Source: an uncultured Veillonella sp.
GTDB taxonomy: Bacteria > Bacillota > Negativicutes > Veillonellales > Veillonellaceae
NCBI RefSeq assembly: GCF_934190855.1
Contig: NZ_CAKPTN010000011.1
Location: forward strand, 1 to 22,029
DNA: 22,029 nucleotides
Reading direction: 5' to 3'
Within the stretch, counting starts at the first letter, position 1, and every line of letters begins with the position of its first letter. Below, piece after piece: positions 1 to 7,601 of this stretch. Below the pieces are notes generated by a model, which was given only the letters and a program-made list of their open reading frames with translations, searched no databases and was not told where the DNA came from. Made by a program: the position numbers and the translations under genes.

Positions 1-324
1 TCCTACACTTCCCCACAGGTTTAGGATTACTACGCCAACTACAATAAGACCGATCCCCAAAATAGTGTAAATATTATAGCCCTCACTAAAGATAAAGACA
101 GAAATAAGAGCTGTCACCACAAGGCCTACCCCAGACCAGGTAGCATAGGTAACACTGAGGGGAATATATTTCAGTACATGCGTCAATGTATAGAAAGATC
201 CTACATAACCAAGCACACAAGCAACGGTCTGTAATGGTCTCGTAAAACCATCAGAGGCTTTCAGCATGGTCGTTGCAAACAACTCTAGCCCTATAGATAA
301 GGCAAGTAAAAAATATGGTAACAT
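1..324 (-). CDS. Small multidrug resistance (SMR/EmrE-type) efflux protein, 3' end outside the window
   Basis: The reading frame opens with ATG at 324 and stays open for 108 codons to the window edge. SMR proteins are about 105-110 aa, so only the last few codons are missing. The translation begins MLPYFLLALSIGLELFATTM and has four hydrophobic segments. The glutamate in GLELFATT matches the essential proton/substrate-coupling Glu of EmrE, and YATWSGVGLV matches the conserved Trp-Gly segment of helix 3. SMR proteins are inner-membrane dimers that export cationic drugs, or in some subfamilies guanidinium, in exchange for protons; the subfamily cannot be fixed here. GGGAGATGAT before the start gives a ribosome binding site. 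The gene follows the leu operon on the same strand, but a hairpin with a T-run separates them, so it is probably a separate unit. Confidence 0.85.
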   Translation of the reverse strand, partial: MLPYFLLALSIGLELFATTMLKASDGFTRPLQTVACVLGYVGSFYTLTHVLKYIPLSVTYATWSGVGLVVTALISVFIFSEGYNIYTILGIGLIVVGVVILNLWGSVG

Positions 325-336
325 ATCATCTCCCGC

Positions 337-367
337 AAAAAAGAGAGGGCATCCCAACCCTCTCTAA
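337..367 (-). terminator. Terminator-like hairpin between the leu operon and the SMR gene
   Basis: On the minus strand AGAGAGGG pairs with CCCTCTCT around an 8-nt loop and is followed by six T residues. This is a standard intrinsic terminator shape. It ends only a few bases before the ribosome binding site of the SMR gene, and a TATAAT box lies upstream of it. It may therefore end leu transcripts, attenuate the SMR gene, or both. Confidence 0.7.
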
Positions 368-395
368 TTTAATAAAAATACATAAATCGTCTATA

Positions 396-401
396 TTATA
401 A
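396..401 (-). promoter_or_regulatory. Possible -10 box for the SMR gene
   Basis: The minus strand has TATAAT in the 144-bp gap between leuB and the SMR gene. No convincing -35 hexamer lies 16-18 bp upstream, so the call rests on the -10 box and its position. A transcript from here would pass through the terminator-like hairpin at 337-367 before reaching the SMR start. Confidence 0.35.
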
Positions 402-468
402 CGCATATAGTACGATTAAGAAATGATTTATTTTACATTATAAATTTTATGAAACCATATTCCGTCTT

Positions 469-1539
469 TTATAAACGTTCAATTACAGCTTGTGCCATTT
501 CTGTGGTACCTACCCGTTTCAAACCTTCGCGGTAGATATCGCCTGTGCGGTAACCATCAACGAGGACTTGTTCAACAGCTTTTTCAATAGCGTCAGCCAC
601 TTGAGGTAAATCAAGAGAGTGACGGCACATCATAGCGGCAGACAAGATTGTGCCCAATGGGTTCGCCAAGTTTCGGCCCATGATGTCAGGTGCGGAACCG
701 TGGATTGGCTCGTACAATGCTGTGCCTGTACCCATGGATGCAGATGGTAAAAGCCCAATGGAACCAGAGATAACAGCGCCTTCGTCAGACAAGATATCGC
801 CGAACAAGTTTGTTGTCACGATAACGTCGAATTGTGCAGGATTTACAACGAGTTGCATCGCTGTATTATCTACATAGAAGTAATCTGTTGCGATGTCTGG
901 ATTAGCTGCTGCTTTCTCTTGGGCAATTTTACGCCACAAACGAGAAGAAGCCAATACGTTTGCTTTATCTACAGATACAACCTTTTTGTTACGTTTGCGA
1001 GCTGTTTCCATAGCAATATCCATGATGCGCTCTACTTCGTAACGGCTGTACGTTTCTTTATCCCAAGCAAACTCGTTAGCACCTTCGCCTTGTGCCTCTT
1101 CGCGTTCACCGAAGTAAATACCGCCAGTCAACTCACGAACGATAACGAAATCTACATCTTGTACGAGTTCCTTTTTAAGTGGGGAATACTCTTGCAAAGA
1201 TGGATAGATTTTTACAGGACGCAAGTTACAGAATAAACCAAGCTCCTTGCGAAGGCCAAGGATTGCTTTTTCAGGACGGATAGAAGGATCTACATTATCC
1301 CATTTAGGACCGCCTACAGCACCAAGCAATACAGCATCAGCTACTTTACAAGCCTCGATAGTATCCTCAGTCAAAGGCACACCGTACGCATCAATAGACG
1401 CACCGCCCGCTTTTTTATCAATCCAATTAACATTTACACCGGCTTTCTCAAAAGCCACATCACACACAGCCTTCGCTGCTGCAATAATCTCAGTACCGAT
1501 ACCATCACCAGGGATCAATACGATATTCTTTTCGCTCAT
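469..1539 (-). CDS. leuB: 3-isopropylmalate dehydrogenase (LeuB)
   Basis: LeuB oxidises and decarboxylates 3-isopropylmalate with NAD+ to 2-oxoisocaproate, the last leucine-specific step before transamination; it is cytoplasmic. The 356-aa product has the usual length. Family motifs appear in order: GDGIGTEI near residue 12, LLGAVGGPKWDN near 72, RELTGGIYFGE near 136, KANVLASSRLWRK near 194 (catalytic Lys region), TTNLFGDILSDE near 241 (metal-binding Asp residues) and EPIHGSAPDIMG near 278. This is the isopropylmalate branch of the isocitrate/isopropylmalate dehydrogenase family; the combination with leuACD supports LeuB rather than tartrate dehydrogenase. The start is preceded by GGAGAGG. 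It is the last gene of leuACDB, 24 bp after leuD. Confidence 0.97.
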   Translation of the reverse strand: MSEKNIVLIPGDGIGTEIIAAAKAVCDVAFEKAGVNVNWIDKKAGGASIDAYGVPLTEDTIEACKVADAVLLGAVGGPKWDNVDPSIRPEKAILGLRKELGLFCNLRPVKIYPSLQEYSPLKKELVQDVDFVIVRELTGGIYFGEREEAQGEGANEFAWDKETYSRYEVERIMDIAMETARKRNKKVVSVDKANVLASSRLWRKIAQEKAAANPDIATDYFYVDNTAMQLVVNPAQFDVIVTTNLFGDILSDEGAVISGSIGLLPSASMGTGTALYEPIHGSAPDIMGRNLANPLGTILSAAMMCRHSLDLPQVADAIEKAVEQVLVDGYRTGDIYREGLKRVGTTEMAQAVIERL

Positions 1540-1563
1540 ATTACCTCTCCATATAGTAAATGC

Positions 1564-2055
1564 TTACTTGCGGTTTTTCGCAAAGTTCACAAGACCGCCT
1601 GCTGCCGCAATGTCTTGAATGAATTGTGGCAATTCGGTGCCTTGGTATTGTTCGTTTTTAGTCAAGTTGTACACGATACCTTTAGACAAGTCTACGCCGA
1701 TAGCATCGCCTGCGTCGATACGGTCTACTTGTTCACCGATTTCCACTACTGGCAAACCGATGTTGATAGCATTACGGAAGAAGATACGTGCAAAGGAGTG
1801 TGCTACGATTACAGGCACCCCTTTTGCTTTGATAACGCCTGGTGCGTGTTCACGAGAGGAACCACAACCAAAGTTTTTGCCAGCTACCATGATTTCACCA
1901 GCTTTCACATTAGGTGCAAAAGTTGTATCAATATCTTCCATCGCATGTTCTGCCAATTCGTTCCAATCAGCAATTGCCAAGTAACGAGCTGGAATGATTA
2001 CGTCTGTATCTACATCGTCGCCGTAGCGCCAGATTTTTTTGCTTTCAAAATCCAT
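1564..2055 (-). CDS. leuD: 3-isopropylmalate dehydratase small subunit (LeuD)
   Basis: LeuD is the swivel-domain subunit that, with LeuC, isomerises 2-isopropylmalate to 3-isopropylmalate. The 163-aa product has the length of the short LeuD type found with ~420-aa LeuC. Visible motifs are YGDDVDTDVIIPARYL near residue 11 and NFGCGSSREHAP at 61-72, the substrate-recognition loop region. The reading frame is open a further eight codons upstream, but the start at 2055 is chosen because GAGGAGG sits at the right distance before it and MDFESKKIWRYGDD begins like relatives. The start is one base past the leuC stop, so the two subunits are probably translationally coupled. Confidence 0.96.
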   Translation of the reverse strand: MDFESKKIWRYGDDVDTDVIIPARYLAIADWNELAEHAMEDIDTTFAPNVKAGEIMVAGKNFGCGSSREHAPGVIKAKGVPVIVAHSFARIFFRNAINIGLPVVEIGEQVDRIDAGDAIGVDLSKGIVYNLTKNEQYQGTELPQFIQDIAAAGGLVNFAKNRK

Positions 2056-2056
2056 A

Positions 2057-3316
2057 TTAAACCTCCTCAGGGCCTGCAATGCGGCCTAATACAGCACTTG
2101 CTGCCGCCACGTAAGGGCTTGCCAAATATACTTCAGAATCAACGTGACCCATACGACCACGGAAGTTACGGTTTGTAGTGGAAACTGTGCGTTCCCCTTC
2201 AGCCATGATGCCCATGTAACCGCCTAGGCAAGGACCACATGTTGGGGTGGACACAGCGCAGTCAGCTTGAATGAAGATATCTAATAGACCATCTTTCAAC
2301 GCTTGGTCATATACATCTTGGGAACCAGGGATTACGATACAACGTACGAAAGGAGCTACCTTGCGACCTTTGAAGATTTCTGCAGCTGCCACCAAGTCTT
2401 CGTAACGGCCATTTGTACAAGAACCGATGATAACTTGGTCGATTTTAATATCTTTGTCGATTTCGTTGATGTAATGTGTGTTGGATGGCAAATGAGGGAA
2501 TGCTACAACTGGTTGCAATTTGGACAAGTCAATTGTAATCGTTTGGGCATATACTGCATCAGCATCTGGAGCGATTGGCTCAACAGGACGGTTTACGCGG
2601 CCTTTGATGTATTCTTCAGTTACTGCATCGTAAGGGAATACGCCACATTTACCGCCAGCTTCGATAGCCATGTTACAGATTGTAAGACGATCAGCCATAG
2701 TCATGTGTTGTACGCCGTCACCAGCGAATTCAAGAGCCATATAACGAGCGCCGTCTACGCCAATTTGACCGATCAAATCAAGGATTACGTCTTTACCAGT
2801 TACCCATTTGTTAGGTTTACCGATAAGCTCAACTTTGATAGTTTCAGGCACTTTGAACCAAGTTTTACCTTCTGCCATAGCAACGCCCGCATCAGTGGAG
2901 CCTACGCCTGTGGAGAATGCATTGACCGCACCATATGTACAAGTGTGGGAGTCAGCACCAATAATCATTTCGCCAGGGCCGATAAGGCCTTTTTCTGGCA
3001 AAATAACGTGCTCAATACCCATTCTACCTACTTCAAAATAGTTTGTAATGCCATGTTCGCGTACGAAGTCGCGCATTACTTTTGCTTGTGTAGCGGATTG
3101 AATATCTTTATTTGGTGTGAAATGGTCAGGCACCAAGTAGATTTTATGACGGTCAAATACAGGTTTGCCAATTTTTAAGAACTCTTTACGAGCTGGTGGG
3201 AATGTGATGTCGTTCATCAATACAGCGTCCAAATGACATTCGATGATTTGGCCTGGTTTTACAACATCAAGACCCGCGTGGCGAGCCATATTCTTTTCAG
3301 TAATGGTCATACCCAT
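2057..3316 (-). CDS. leuC: 3-isopropylmalate dehydratase large subunit (LeuC)
   Basis: LeuC is the aconitase-type subunit carrying the [4Fe-4S] cluster for the 2- to 3-isopropylmalate isomerisation. The product is 419 aa, the short LeuC class, rather than the ~465-aa enterobacterial type. Cluster ligands are visible as C300 in GSCTNGR and as C360 and C363 in [19 protein letters not shown] near residue 121 is another family block. The start overlaps the end of leuA: the leuA stop is followed by one base and then the leuC ATG, and the ribosome binding site AGGAGGAAG lies inside the last leuA codons. Homoaconitase is the main alternative, but the leuABD neighbours favour LeuC. Confidence 0.97.
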   Translation of the reverse strand: MGMTITEKNMARHAGLDVVKPGQIIECHLDAVLMNDITFPPARKEFLKIGKPVFDRHKIYLVPDHFTPNKDIQSATQAKVMRDFVREHGITNYFEVGRMGIEHVILPEKGLIGPGEMIIGADSHTCTYGAVNAFSTGVGSTDAGVAMAEGKTWFKVPETIKVELIGKPNKWVTGKDVILDLIGQIGVDGARYMALEFAGDGVQHMTMADRLTICNMAIEAGGKCGVFPYDAVTEEYIKGRVNRPVEPIAPDADAVYAQTITIDLSKLQPVVAFPHLPSNTHYINEIDKDIKIDQVIIGSCTNGRYEDLVAAAEIFKGRKVAPFVRCIVIPGSQDVYDQALKDGLLDIFIQADCAVSTPTCGPCLGGYMGIMAEGERTVSTTNRNFRGRMGHVDSEVYLASPYVAAASAVLGRIAGPEEV

Positions 3317-3317
3317 A

Positions 3318-4856
3318 TTATTCTTCCTCCTGTTGTTCTAGCTCCATAGCTAGGAATACTGAGTTTACTGCATTAATATATGCGTTCACACTTGATTTAA
3401 CGATATCGGTGCTGATACCACGACCATGGTACAAGCGACCGTTGTATTCTACCTTAAGGGTTGCTTCCCCAAGGGCATCTTTACCTGCTGTAATAGCGCG
3501 GATTTGGTAGTCTTTTAAGCTAATTGGCAAGCCAACCACACGTTCGACCGCTTTAAGGGATGCGTCTACTGGACCATCACCAACGGCAGCATCGGCTTTT
3601 TCACCTTCTGGAGTCATGAGGCGAACGTCTGCGTATGCATAACCTTTTTCACCCAATTTGTAGTATTGAGCCACAAGCTCGAATGCTTTTTTGTGATGTA
3701 AGTTATCTACTACAAGAGCGATGATGTCATCATCGTATACTTGTTTTTTGCGGTCTGCCAATTCCTTGAATTTAGCGAAGAGGTCGTTGATTTTCTCTTC
3801 TGTGAAAGATTGGAAACCAAGTTTTGCCAAATGATCAGCGAAGGCATGACGACCAGAGTGTTTGCCCAATACGAGGTCTGTTTTTTCAGCCCCTACGGAC
3901 TCAGGAGTCATGATTTCATAAGTTTCAGGGTTGCTCATCATACCATGTTGGTGAATACCAGACTCATGAGCAAAGGCGTTGGAACCTACGATTGGTTTAT
4001 TTGGAGGTACTACGACACCTGTTAGACGGCTTACGAGTTTAGAAACTTTCGTAAATTGTTTTGTATCAATGTTCACTTGAAGATCGCCGAAGTAATCATG
4101 ACGTGTTTTAAGAGCCATTACTACTTCTTCAATCGCTACGTTACCAGCGCGTTCGCCTAGACCATTAATTGTGCCTTCTACTTGACGTGCACCCGCTTTA
4201 ATAGCAGCTAACGTATTTGCATTAGCAAGACCTAAGTCATCATGACAGTGAACGGAGATGATGGCATTTTCAATGCCTGGTGTATGTTCTTTGATGTAAC
4301 GGATTTTATCACCAAACTCATTAGGATTCATGTAACCTACTGTATCTGGTACGTTAATAATCGTTGCACCACCAGCAATGGCAACTCCAAATACTTGGCA
4401 TGCAAAATCTAAATCAGAGCGTGCTGCGTCTTCACCGGAGAACTCGATTTCATCAACTTTACCTTTTGCATATGCCAATACAGATTTAACCTTATCCAAA
4501 ACCTCTTGGCGAGTCATTTTTAATTTATATTCCATATGAAGTTCGGAAATAGCAATGAACACATGTAAACGGCTGCGTTCCGCATCTTTCAATGCATCAA
4601 TCGCTTTTTGTACGTCCTTTTCATTAGCACGTGCCAACGCACAAATTGTTGCACCTTTCACTTCGCGTGCAATCGTTTGTACTGCTTCAAAATCCCCAGG
4701 GGATGCTGCTGGGAAGCCAGCCTCGATTACGTCGATGCCGAGGCGTACTAGGCCTTTCGCAATTTCAATTTTTTCAGGAGTTTGTAAAGACACACCTGGT
4801 GTTTGTTCCCCATCACGAAGGGTTGTATCGAAGAAATATACGCGATTTTGATCCAT
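3318..4856 (-). CDS. leuA: 2-isopropylmalate synthase (LeuA)
   Basis: LeuA condenses acetyl-CoA with 2-oxoisovalerate, the committed and feedback-inhibited step of leucine synthesis. The 512-aa product has the N-terminal TIM-barrel catalytic domain and the C-terminal LeuA regulatory domain of the full-length bacterial enzyme. [17 protein letters not shown] lies near residue 8, the metal ligands HCHDDLG are about 200 residues in, and NGLGERAGN follows. The start at 4856 is preferred over a frame 12 codons longer because AAAGGTGAAG precedes it and [16 protein letters not shown] matches the family start. First gene of leuACDB. It is controlled by the T-box at 4981-5225, with another inverted repeat between. 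The related citramalate synthase lacks this setting. Confidence 0.96.
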   Translation of the reverse strand: MDQNRVYFFDTTLRDGEQTPGVSLQTPEKIEIAKGLVRLGIDVIEAGFPAASPGDFEAVQTIAREVKGATICALARANEKDVQKAIDALKDAERSRLHVFIAISELHMEYKLKMTRQEVLDKVKSVLAYAKGKVDEIEFSGEDAARSDLDFACQVFGVAIAGGATIINVPDTVGYMNPNEFGDKIRYIKEHTPGIENAIISVHCHDDLGLANANTLAAIKAGARQVEGTINGLGERAGNVAIEEVVMALKTRHDYFGDLQVNIDTKQFTKVSKLVSRLTGVVVPPNKPIVGSNAFAHESGIHQHGMMSNPETYEIMTPESVGAEKTDLVLGKHSGRHAFADHLAKLGFQSFTEEKINDLFAKFKELADRKKQVYDDDIIALVVDNLHHKKAFELVAQYYKLGEKGYAYADVRLMTPEGEKADAAVGDGPVDASLKAVERVVGLPISLKDYQIRAITAGKDALGEATLKVEYNGRLYHGRGISTDIVKSSVNAYINAVNSVFLAMELEQQEEE

Positions 4857-4908
4857 AATCTTCACCTTTTCTGTACTAATAAAACATAACACTTTATTAT
4901 ATCTATCG

Positions 4909-4980
4909 ATTGTGAAAGTTTAGTAAAACCGCCGATTTCGATACTGTATACTATCAGTGCTTTTACTAGACTTTTACAAT
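4909..4980. repeat. 20-bp near-perfect inverted repeat between the T-box terminator and leuA
   Basis: The arms at 4909-4928 and 4961-4980 match at 18 of 20 positions as an inverted repeat. The two mismatches become G-U pairs if the plus strand is transcribed and A-C mismatches on the leuA transcript. The 32-nt loop holds a near-palindrome around GTATAC. The right arm directly adjoins the T-run of the T-box terminator. The standard T-box does not account for it. Confidence 0.7.
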
Positions 4981-5021
4981 AAAAAAAGCCCCTCAGAACA
5001 ACTGTCGTTGTTCAAAGGGGC
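4981..5021 (-). terminator. T-box terminator hairpin upstream of leuA
   Basis: GCCCCT and GAACAAC pair with GTTGTTC and AGGGGC around a GACA loop, followed by seven T residues on the minus strand. This is the default off-state of the leu T-box. Confidence 0.92.
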
Positions 5022-5225
5022 GTTATATACATAACACGGTACCACCCTATTTGGGACTCGTTTCGGGTATAACGGAACCACCGTCGATGACTACTGCTGA
5101 ATTCACCATCAAAGCTCACGGGAGAGTGTCAGCGTACAACCTCTATTGCCTCGCACCAACCGGCAACTCTCTGAAAGCAGGATTTGTAAACCTTTATACC
5201 CATTCATAGCTCGTATTTAAGATAT
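4981..5225 (-). promoter_or_regulatory. Leucine T-box riboswitch leader of leuACDB
   Basis: On the minus strand the segment carries the T-box core AGGGTGGTACCG at about 5037-5048, whose GGTGG bulge would base-pair with the acceptor end of uncharged tRNA. Stem I features lie upstream: an AGAGAG/GGTTGGTGCGA distal region, then a specifier loop containing ACACTCTCCC, in which CTC (leucine) is at the expected place. The antiterminator can be drawn as AGGG + GTGTTAT pairing with ATAACGC + CCCT. It shares GCCCCT with the terminator at 4981-5021, so the two structures exclude one another. T-boxes allow read-through when the cognate tRNA is uncharged, so leucine starvation should turn on leuACDB. The specifier assignment is by eye. 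Confidence 0.93.
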
Positions 5226-5231
5226 AAGGGT

Positions 5232-5261
5232 ATTGTACTGTATTCTATAGAGTTATGTCAA
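5232..5261 (-). promoter_or_regulatory. Promoter of the leu operon
   Basis: The minus strand has TTGACA at 5256-5261 and TACAAT at 5232-5237, separated by 18 bp. Transcription would start near 5225, just ahead of T-box stem I. Confidence 0.8.
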
Positions 5262-5298
5262 TTAAAATAAAATGAATATGTTTAATTAGACATTCTCG

Positions 5299-5706
5299 TT
5301 AGTAACTAATCCACTCTAAATCCTCAAAATCATTGAGAATTTGTTTATCCATTTTTACCACTTGATTAGTTAGCTCTATTCGATCATTAGCAAATGAAAT
5401 GTCCGTATACCAGTCCTTTAAACTAGCATATACTTCATTCTCTAAATCAATAAATATTGTTTCTATGGGATTCCAGGTTTTACATTGTACAGACTCGACC
5501 ATAACCATACTACTACCTATGAAAGTAACATCTCTACCATAAATCCAAAACGGCAATGTTTTTCCCTTTATAGTAATGGAATATATTGCATCACCATGAG
5601 GCGGTTCCGTTTCGTATTGTGCTTTTATTTGGTACTTTTCCATTATCTTGTTGCTAGCATTTTCTATATATAGCAACTTTGAAACTTTGTACTTTTCTGC
5701 GTTCAT
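5299..5706 (-). CDS. Unrecognised 135-aa protein
   Basis: I do not recognise a family. The product starts MNAEKYKVSKLLYIENASNK, is 135 aa, and has no signal peptide or membrane segment, so it is probably cytoplasmic. It looks like an alpha/beta protein with aromatic-rich strands (LPFWIYGRDVTFIGSS, KDWYTDISF) and an acidic C-terminus ending DLEWISY. The start is preceded by a modest TGGAGC. Base composition is more AT-rich than the leu genes. It stands alone between the leu promoter and a hairpin-rich gap. The size and acidic, Trp-containing character recall small immunity proteins of contact-dependent toxin systems, but no toxin gene is nearby and no function is claimed. Confidence 0.7.
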   Translation of the reverse strand: MNAEKYKVSKLLYIENASNKIMEKYQIKAQYETEPPHGDAIYSITIKGKTLPFWIYGRDVTFIGSSMVMVESVQCKTWNPIETIFIDLENEVYASLKDWYTDISFANDRIELTNQVVKMDKQILNDFEDLEWISY

Positions 5707-5817
5707 ATAAGCTCCATTATTTTAATATCAAACACAACAAAGGTTACCTATGCAATCATCATAGTTCTGTTATCAGTAGTCACTATCATTGCACTAGTTA
5801 AGTAGTACAACGATAAA

Positions 5818-5860
5818 CGCCTAACGTATAGAGGAGTGCAGTCCTCTAACACGTTAGGCG
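5818..5860. repeat. Long hairpin with arms CGCCTAACGT/ACGTTAGGCG
   Basis: A perfect 10-bp outer stem is followed by a 2/3-nt internal loop and a 6-bp inner stem AGAGGA/TCCTCT with a 6-nt loop. No strong T-run follows on either strand. It may end transcription from the secreted-protein gene at 5976, but it shares GCCTAACG with the hairpin at 5888-5919. Confidence 0.75.
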
Positions 5861-5887
5861 CCATCATAATTTTGTTCAGTTTTAGAT

Positions 5888-5919
5888 GAGCCTAACGCCC
5901 TAATCACGTTAATGGGCTC
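5888..5919. repeat. Second hairpin containing the GCCTAACG motif
   Basis: GAGCC+TAACG pairs with CGTTA+GGCTC with a 3-nt bulge and a 9-nt loop. On the plus strand it is followed by TCTTTATA, on the minus strand by ATCTAAAA. It lies 28 bp from the 5818-5860 hairpin and shares its GCCTAACG core. Confidence 0.65.
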
Positions 5920-5975
5920 TCTTTATAGGTATATTATAAGCTAATCATACTGAAAAAGATAGTGCAGCACTAAAC

Positions 5976-6608
5976 TTAATTAGCACCTACACTGTTAATC
6001 ATTTCTCTAGCCCGTTCAATAGAAATAGGCTCATTAAATAGGAACACATGGTTTTGTCCCTCATGTTCCCAAGACGCTAAGTAAACGGAGTTATCTACTA
6101 TTTGATAGGTCACCGTCATACCATTTATTACATCCGTCTTCTGCGGTAAGTAATCCTTATAGTCACCTGCAATATTACCAGATAAAGTAGATACACGATA
6201 TTTAATATACTTTGGCATATCATCTACACGATCAAAGTATTTTCCTTTTAAAAGCTCATGATAGGCATACACCACTTGTAGTACATCATGATCCACAATA
6301 GATACATGTACAGGGCGGAGTCCCTCTACCCCAACTGGCAACTGCGGATTAAAGTTCAAATGTTGCTTAGCCTCATATACAGTATTAAATACCTCTAGCG
6401 ATTGACCTTTACGAGTACTCTTATAATCGCTATCAGTCATACTGCAACTGCCCAGTCCATCTGGACAAGGAAACTCATTTCGGTCACCATAAGGCTGGTC
6501 ATAAATAGAATTACCATTGAGGCGAAGCCGCATCAAATCATCTGCGGAGGCAACATTAATAGAACCTATGAAAGCTAGTGCAGCTAATACACATATTACC
6601 TTCTTCAT
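5976..6608 (-). CDS. Secreted protein, paralogue of the tandem pair at 13140-14391
   Basis: The 210-aa product begins with a classic signal peptide (MKKVICVLAALAFIGS, likely cut after ASA near residue 22), so it is exported, probably to the periplasm. Its C-terminal ~130 residues share blocks with the two 200-aa proteins at 13140 and 13789: FNTVYEAKQHLNFNPQLP, VLQVVYAY, GDYKDY, VYLASW..GQ.H and a final F..P helix segment. The layout loosely resembles DUF4367-type domains. Unlike its paralogues it has two cysteines (C48, C55) that might form a disulphide in the periplasm. The start is preceded by GGGAG. It appears monocistronic. Function unknown. Confidence 0.85.
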   Translation of the reverse strand: MKKVICVLAALAFIGSINVASADDLMRLRLNGNSIYDQPYGDRNEFPCPDGLGSCSMTDSDYKSTRKGQSLEVFNTVYEAKQHLNFNPQLPVGVEGLRPVHVSIVDHDVLQVVYAYHELLKGKYFDRVDDMPKYIKYRVSTLSGNIAGDYKDYLPQKTDVINGMTVTYQIVDNSVYLASWEHEGQNHVFLFNEPISIERAREMINSVGAN

Positions 6609-6711
6609 AATTTACTCCCTACAAATAAAGCACATATGTTAAGTAAATTATATCACTAAAAGAACAAATGCCTATATAATACTAGTTACAGCATGATTAT
6701 AAGTCTATAAT

Positions 6712-6736
6712 AAGCTGATGTCGAAGACATGCCTGA
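6712..6736 (-). terminator. Weak hairpin downstream of the VOC gene
   Basis: ATGTC pairs with GACAT around a short TTC loop just after the VOC stop codon. The T-rich run that should follow is poor, so this is only a possible terminator. Confidence 0.3.
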
Positions 6737-6749
6737 GCAAGATTAACTA

Positions 6750-7178
6750 CTAAAATTTCAATAATCCCTTTTCATCAAACTTAAAGTTTGGACCCCATGC
6801 AACTTCCCAGTAATATCCATCTAGATCAGCAAAATATGCATGATAACCACCCCAAAAAACATCTTGTGGTTCTTTTACAATTTTTCCCCCAGCATTTCGT
6901 ACTAATTCAATAACATTATCAACATCTTCTTTATGTTCAACATTGTAAACTAATGTAATTCCGGCAAATCCATTTCCCGCTGGTGGATTATTTTCATCAA
7001 TATCTTTTACTAATTGTTCCAAAGGAAATAGTTCAAATTTTGTCCCTACCGTATCAAAAAATATTACTGGCGGATTATTTTCTTTACAGTCAGTCTTATA
7101 TCCTAAACCATCTCTATAAAACTTTATTGATTTTTCCATGTCTCTAACACCTAAACAAATGCAAGTAATCTTATTCAT
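6750..7178 (-). CDS. Glyoxalase/bleomycin-resistance (VOC) superfamily protein
   Basis: The 142-aa product shows the two paired beta-alpha-beta-beta-beta modules of the vicinal-oxygen-chelate fold. The first contains LGVRDMEKSIKFYRDGLGYK, the second GGYHAYFADLDGYYWEVAWGP with the conserved late Glu. VOC proteins include glyoxalase I, dioxygenases and drug-binding resistance proteins; the substrate cannot be read from sequence. The start at 7178 (MNKITCICLG) is chosen over a slightly longer frame because GGAGG lies just upstream. The gene is AT-rich (many TTT, AAA, AAT codons), which could mean recent acquisition. No clear operon partner. Confidence 0.88.
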   Translation of the reverse strand: MNKITCICLGVRDMEKSIKFYRDGLGYKTDCKENNPPVIFFDTVGTKFELFPLEQLVKDIDENNPPAGNGFAGITLVYNVEHKEDVDNVIELVRNAGGKIVKEPQDVFWGGYHAYFADLDGYYWEVAWGPNFKFDEKGLLKF

Positions 7179-7438
7179 TACTACCTCCATAAATTCAAAT
7201 TACTTTTATCTTCATATTGATTATAAATCTTCATTGCAAAATCAGGATAAGTTTCTCACACTGCTAAAAAATACTCTTTTATCCTTTCAATGCCAATATA
7301 CATTCTCTTTTGCCCATCTCGTTAATTTATTTATATTATCCTGAGTCTATCTTTTACAACTTCAATAAAACTACGTTGCACCAATCATTGATAATCCGCT
7401 TTTATTATAAAATTATATCAAAAAATTTTCTCAGTAAA

Positions 7439-7475
7439 TATCACAAATCTATCACATTTGATAGTATCTATCACA
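7439..7475. repeat. Three TATCACA repeats with an embedded palindrome, possible operator
   Basis: TATCACA occurs at 7439-7445, 7450-7456 and 7469-7475. The middle copy belongs to the 16-bp palindrome CTATCACATTTGATAG (7449-7464). The repeats lie 31-70 bp upstream of the -10 box at 7509, a usual place for activator or repressor binding. Confidence 0.45.
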
Positions 7476-7505
7476 AATCATTCTACTATTCAAAATAATT
7501 GTGGG

Positions 7506-7514
7506 TGCTATAAT
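7506..7514 (+). promoter_or_regulatory. Extended -10 promoter for the Cys-cluster protein
   Basis: TGCTATAAT is an extended -10 element. The -35 region is poor, as often tolerated with TGN-TATAAT. Transcription would start near 7521, leaving a leader of about 80 nt before the ATG at 7602. Confidence 0.6.
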
Positions 7515-7601
7515 GAACTCAACAAAAGGAACAGATGCTCATATGATACTAAATGCACTATTCCAAAACTATAGTTAGTAGTTATAAAAAAGGAGACTAT
7601 C

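Larger units (their letters stand above)
7191..7601. other. 411-bp AT-rich intergenic control region between divergent genes
   Basis: No convincing gene lies here; short frames on both strands lack ribosome binding sites. The first ~240 bp show nothing clear. The right part carries TATCACA repeats (7439-7475) and an extended -10 promoter (7506-7514) for the plus-strand gene at 7602. Confidence 0.7.

Noticed and set aside
329..352. Eight-codon leader peptide (MPSLFCGR) overlapping the hairpin before the SMR gene
   Set aside because: It has no ribosome binding site, lies within the terminator stem and shows no run of regulatory codons.
325..468. Guanidine riboswitch upstream of the SMR gene
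   Set aside because: None of the loop or pseudoknot signatures I know (for example paired ACGR loops of the mini-ykkC class) is visible.
2303..3178. A 291-codon open frame on the plus strand opposite leuC
   Set aside because: It is a shadow of leuC: Cys/Phe/Tyr-rich translation, no ribosome binding site and no family resemblance, while the minus-strand frame is unmistakably LeuC.
4896..4924. Second promoter between the T-box and leuA
   Set aside because: TATAAT is present on the minus strand at 4896-4901, but the sequence 17 bp upstream (ACTAAA) is a poor -35 box, and such boxes are common by chance in AT-rich gaps.
7513..7578. 21-codon frame starting MNSTKGTDAHM upstream of the Cys-cluster gene
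   Set aside because: Its ATG overlaps the -10 box, so it would not be on the transcript, and it lacks a ribosome binding site.
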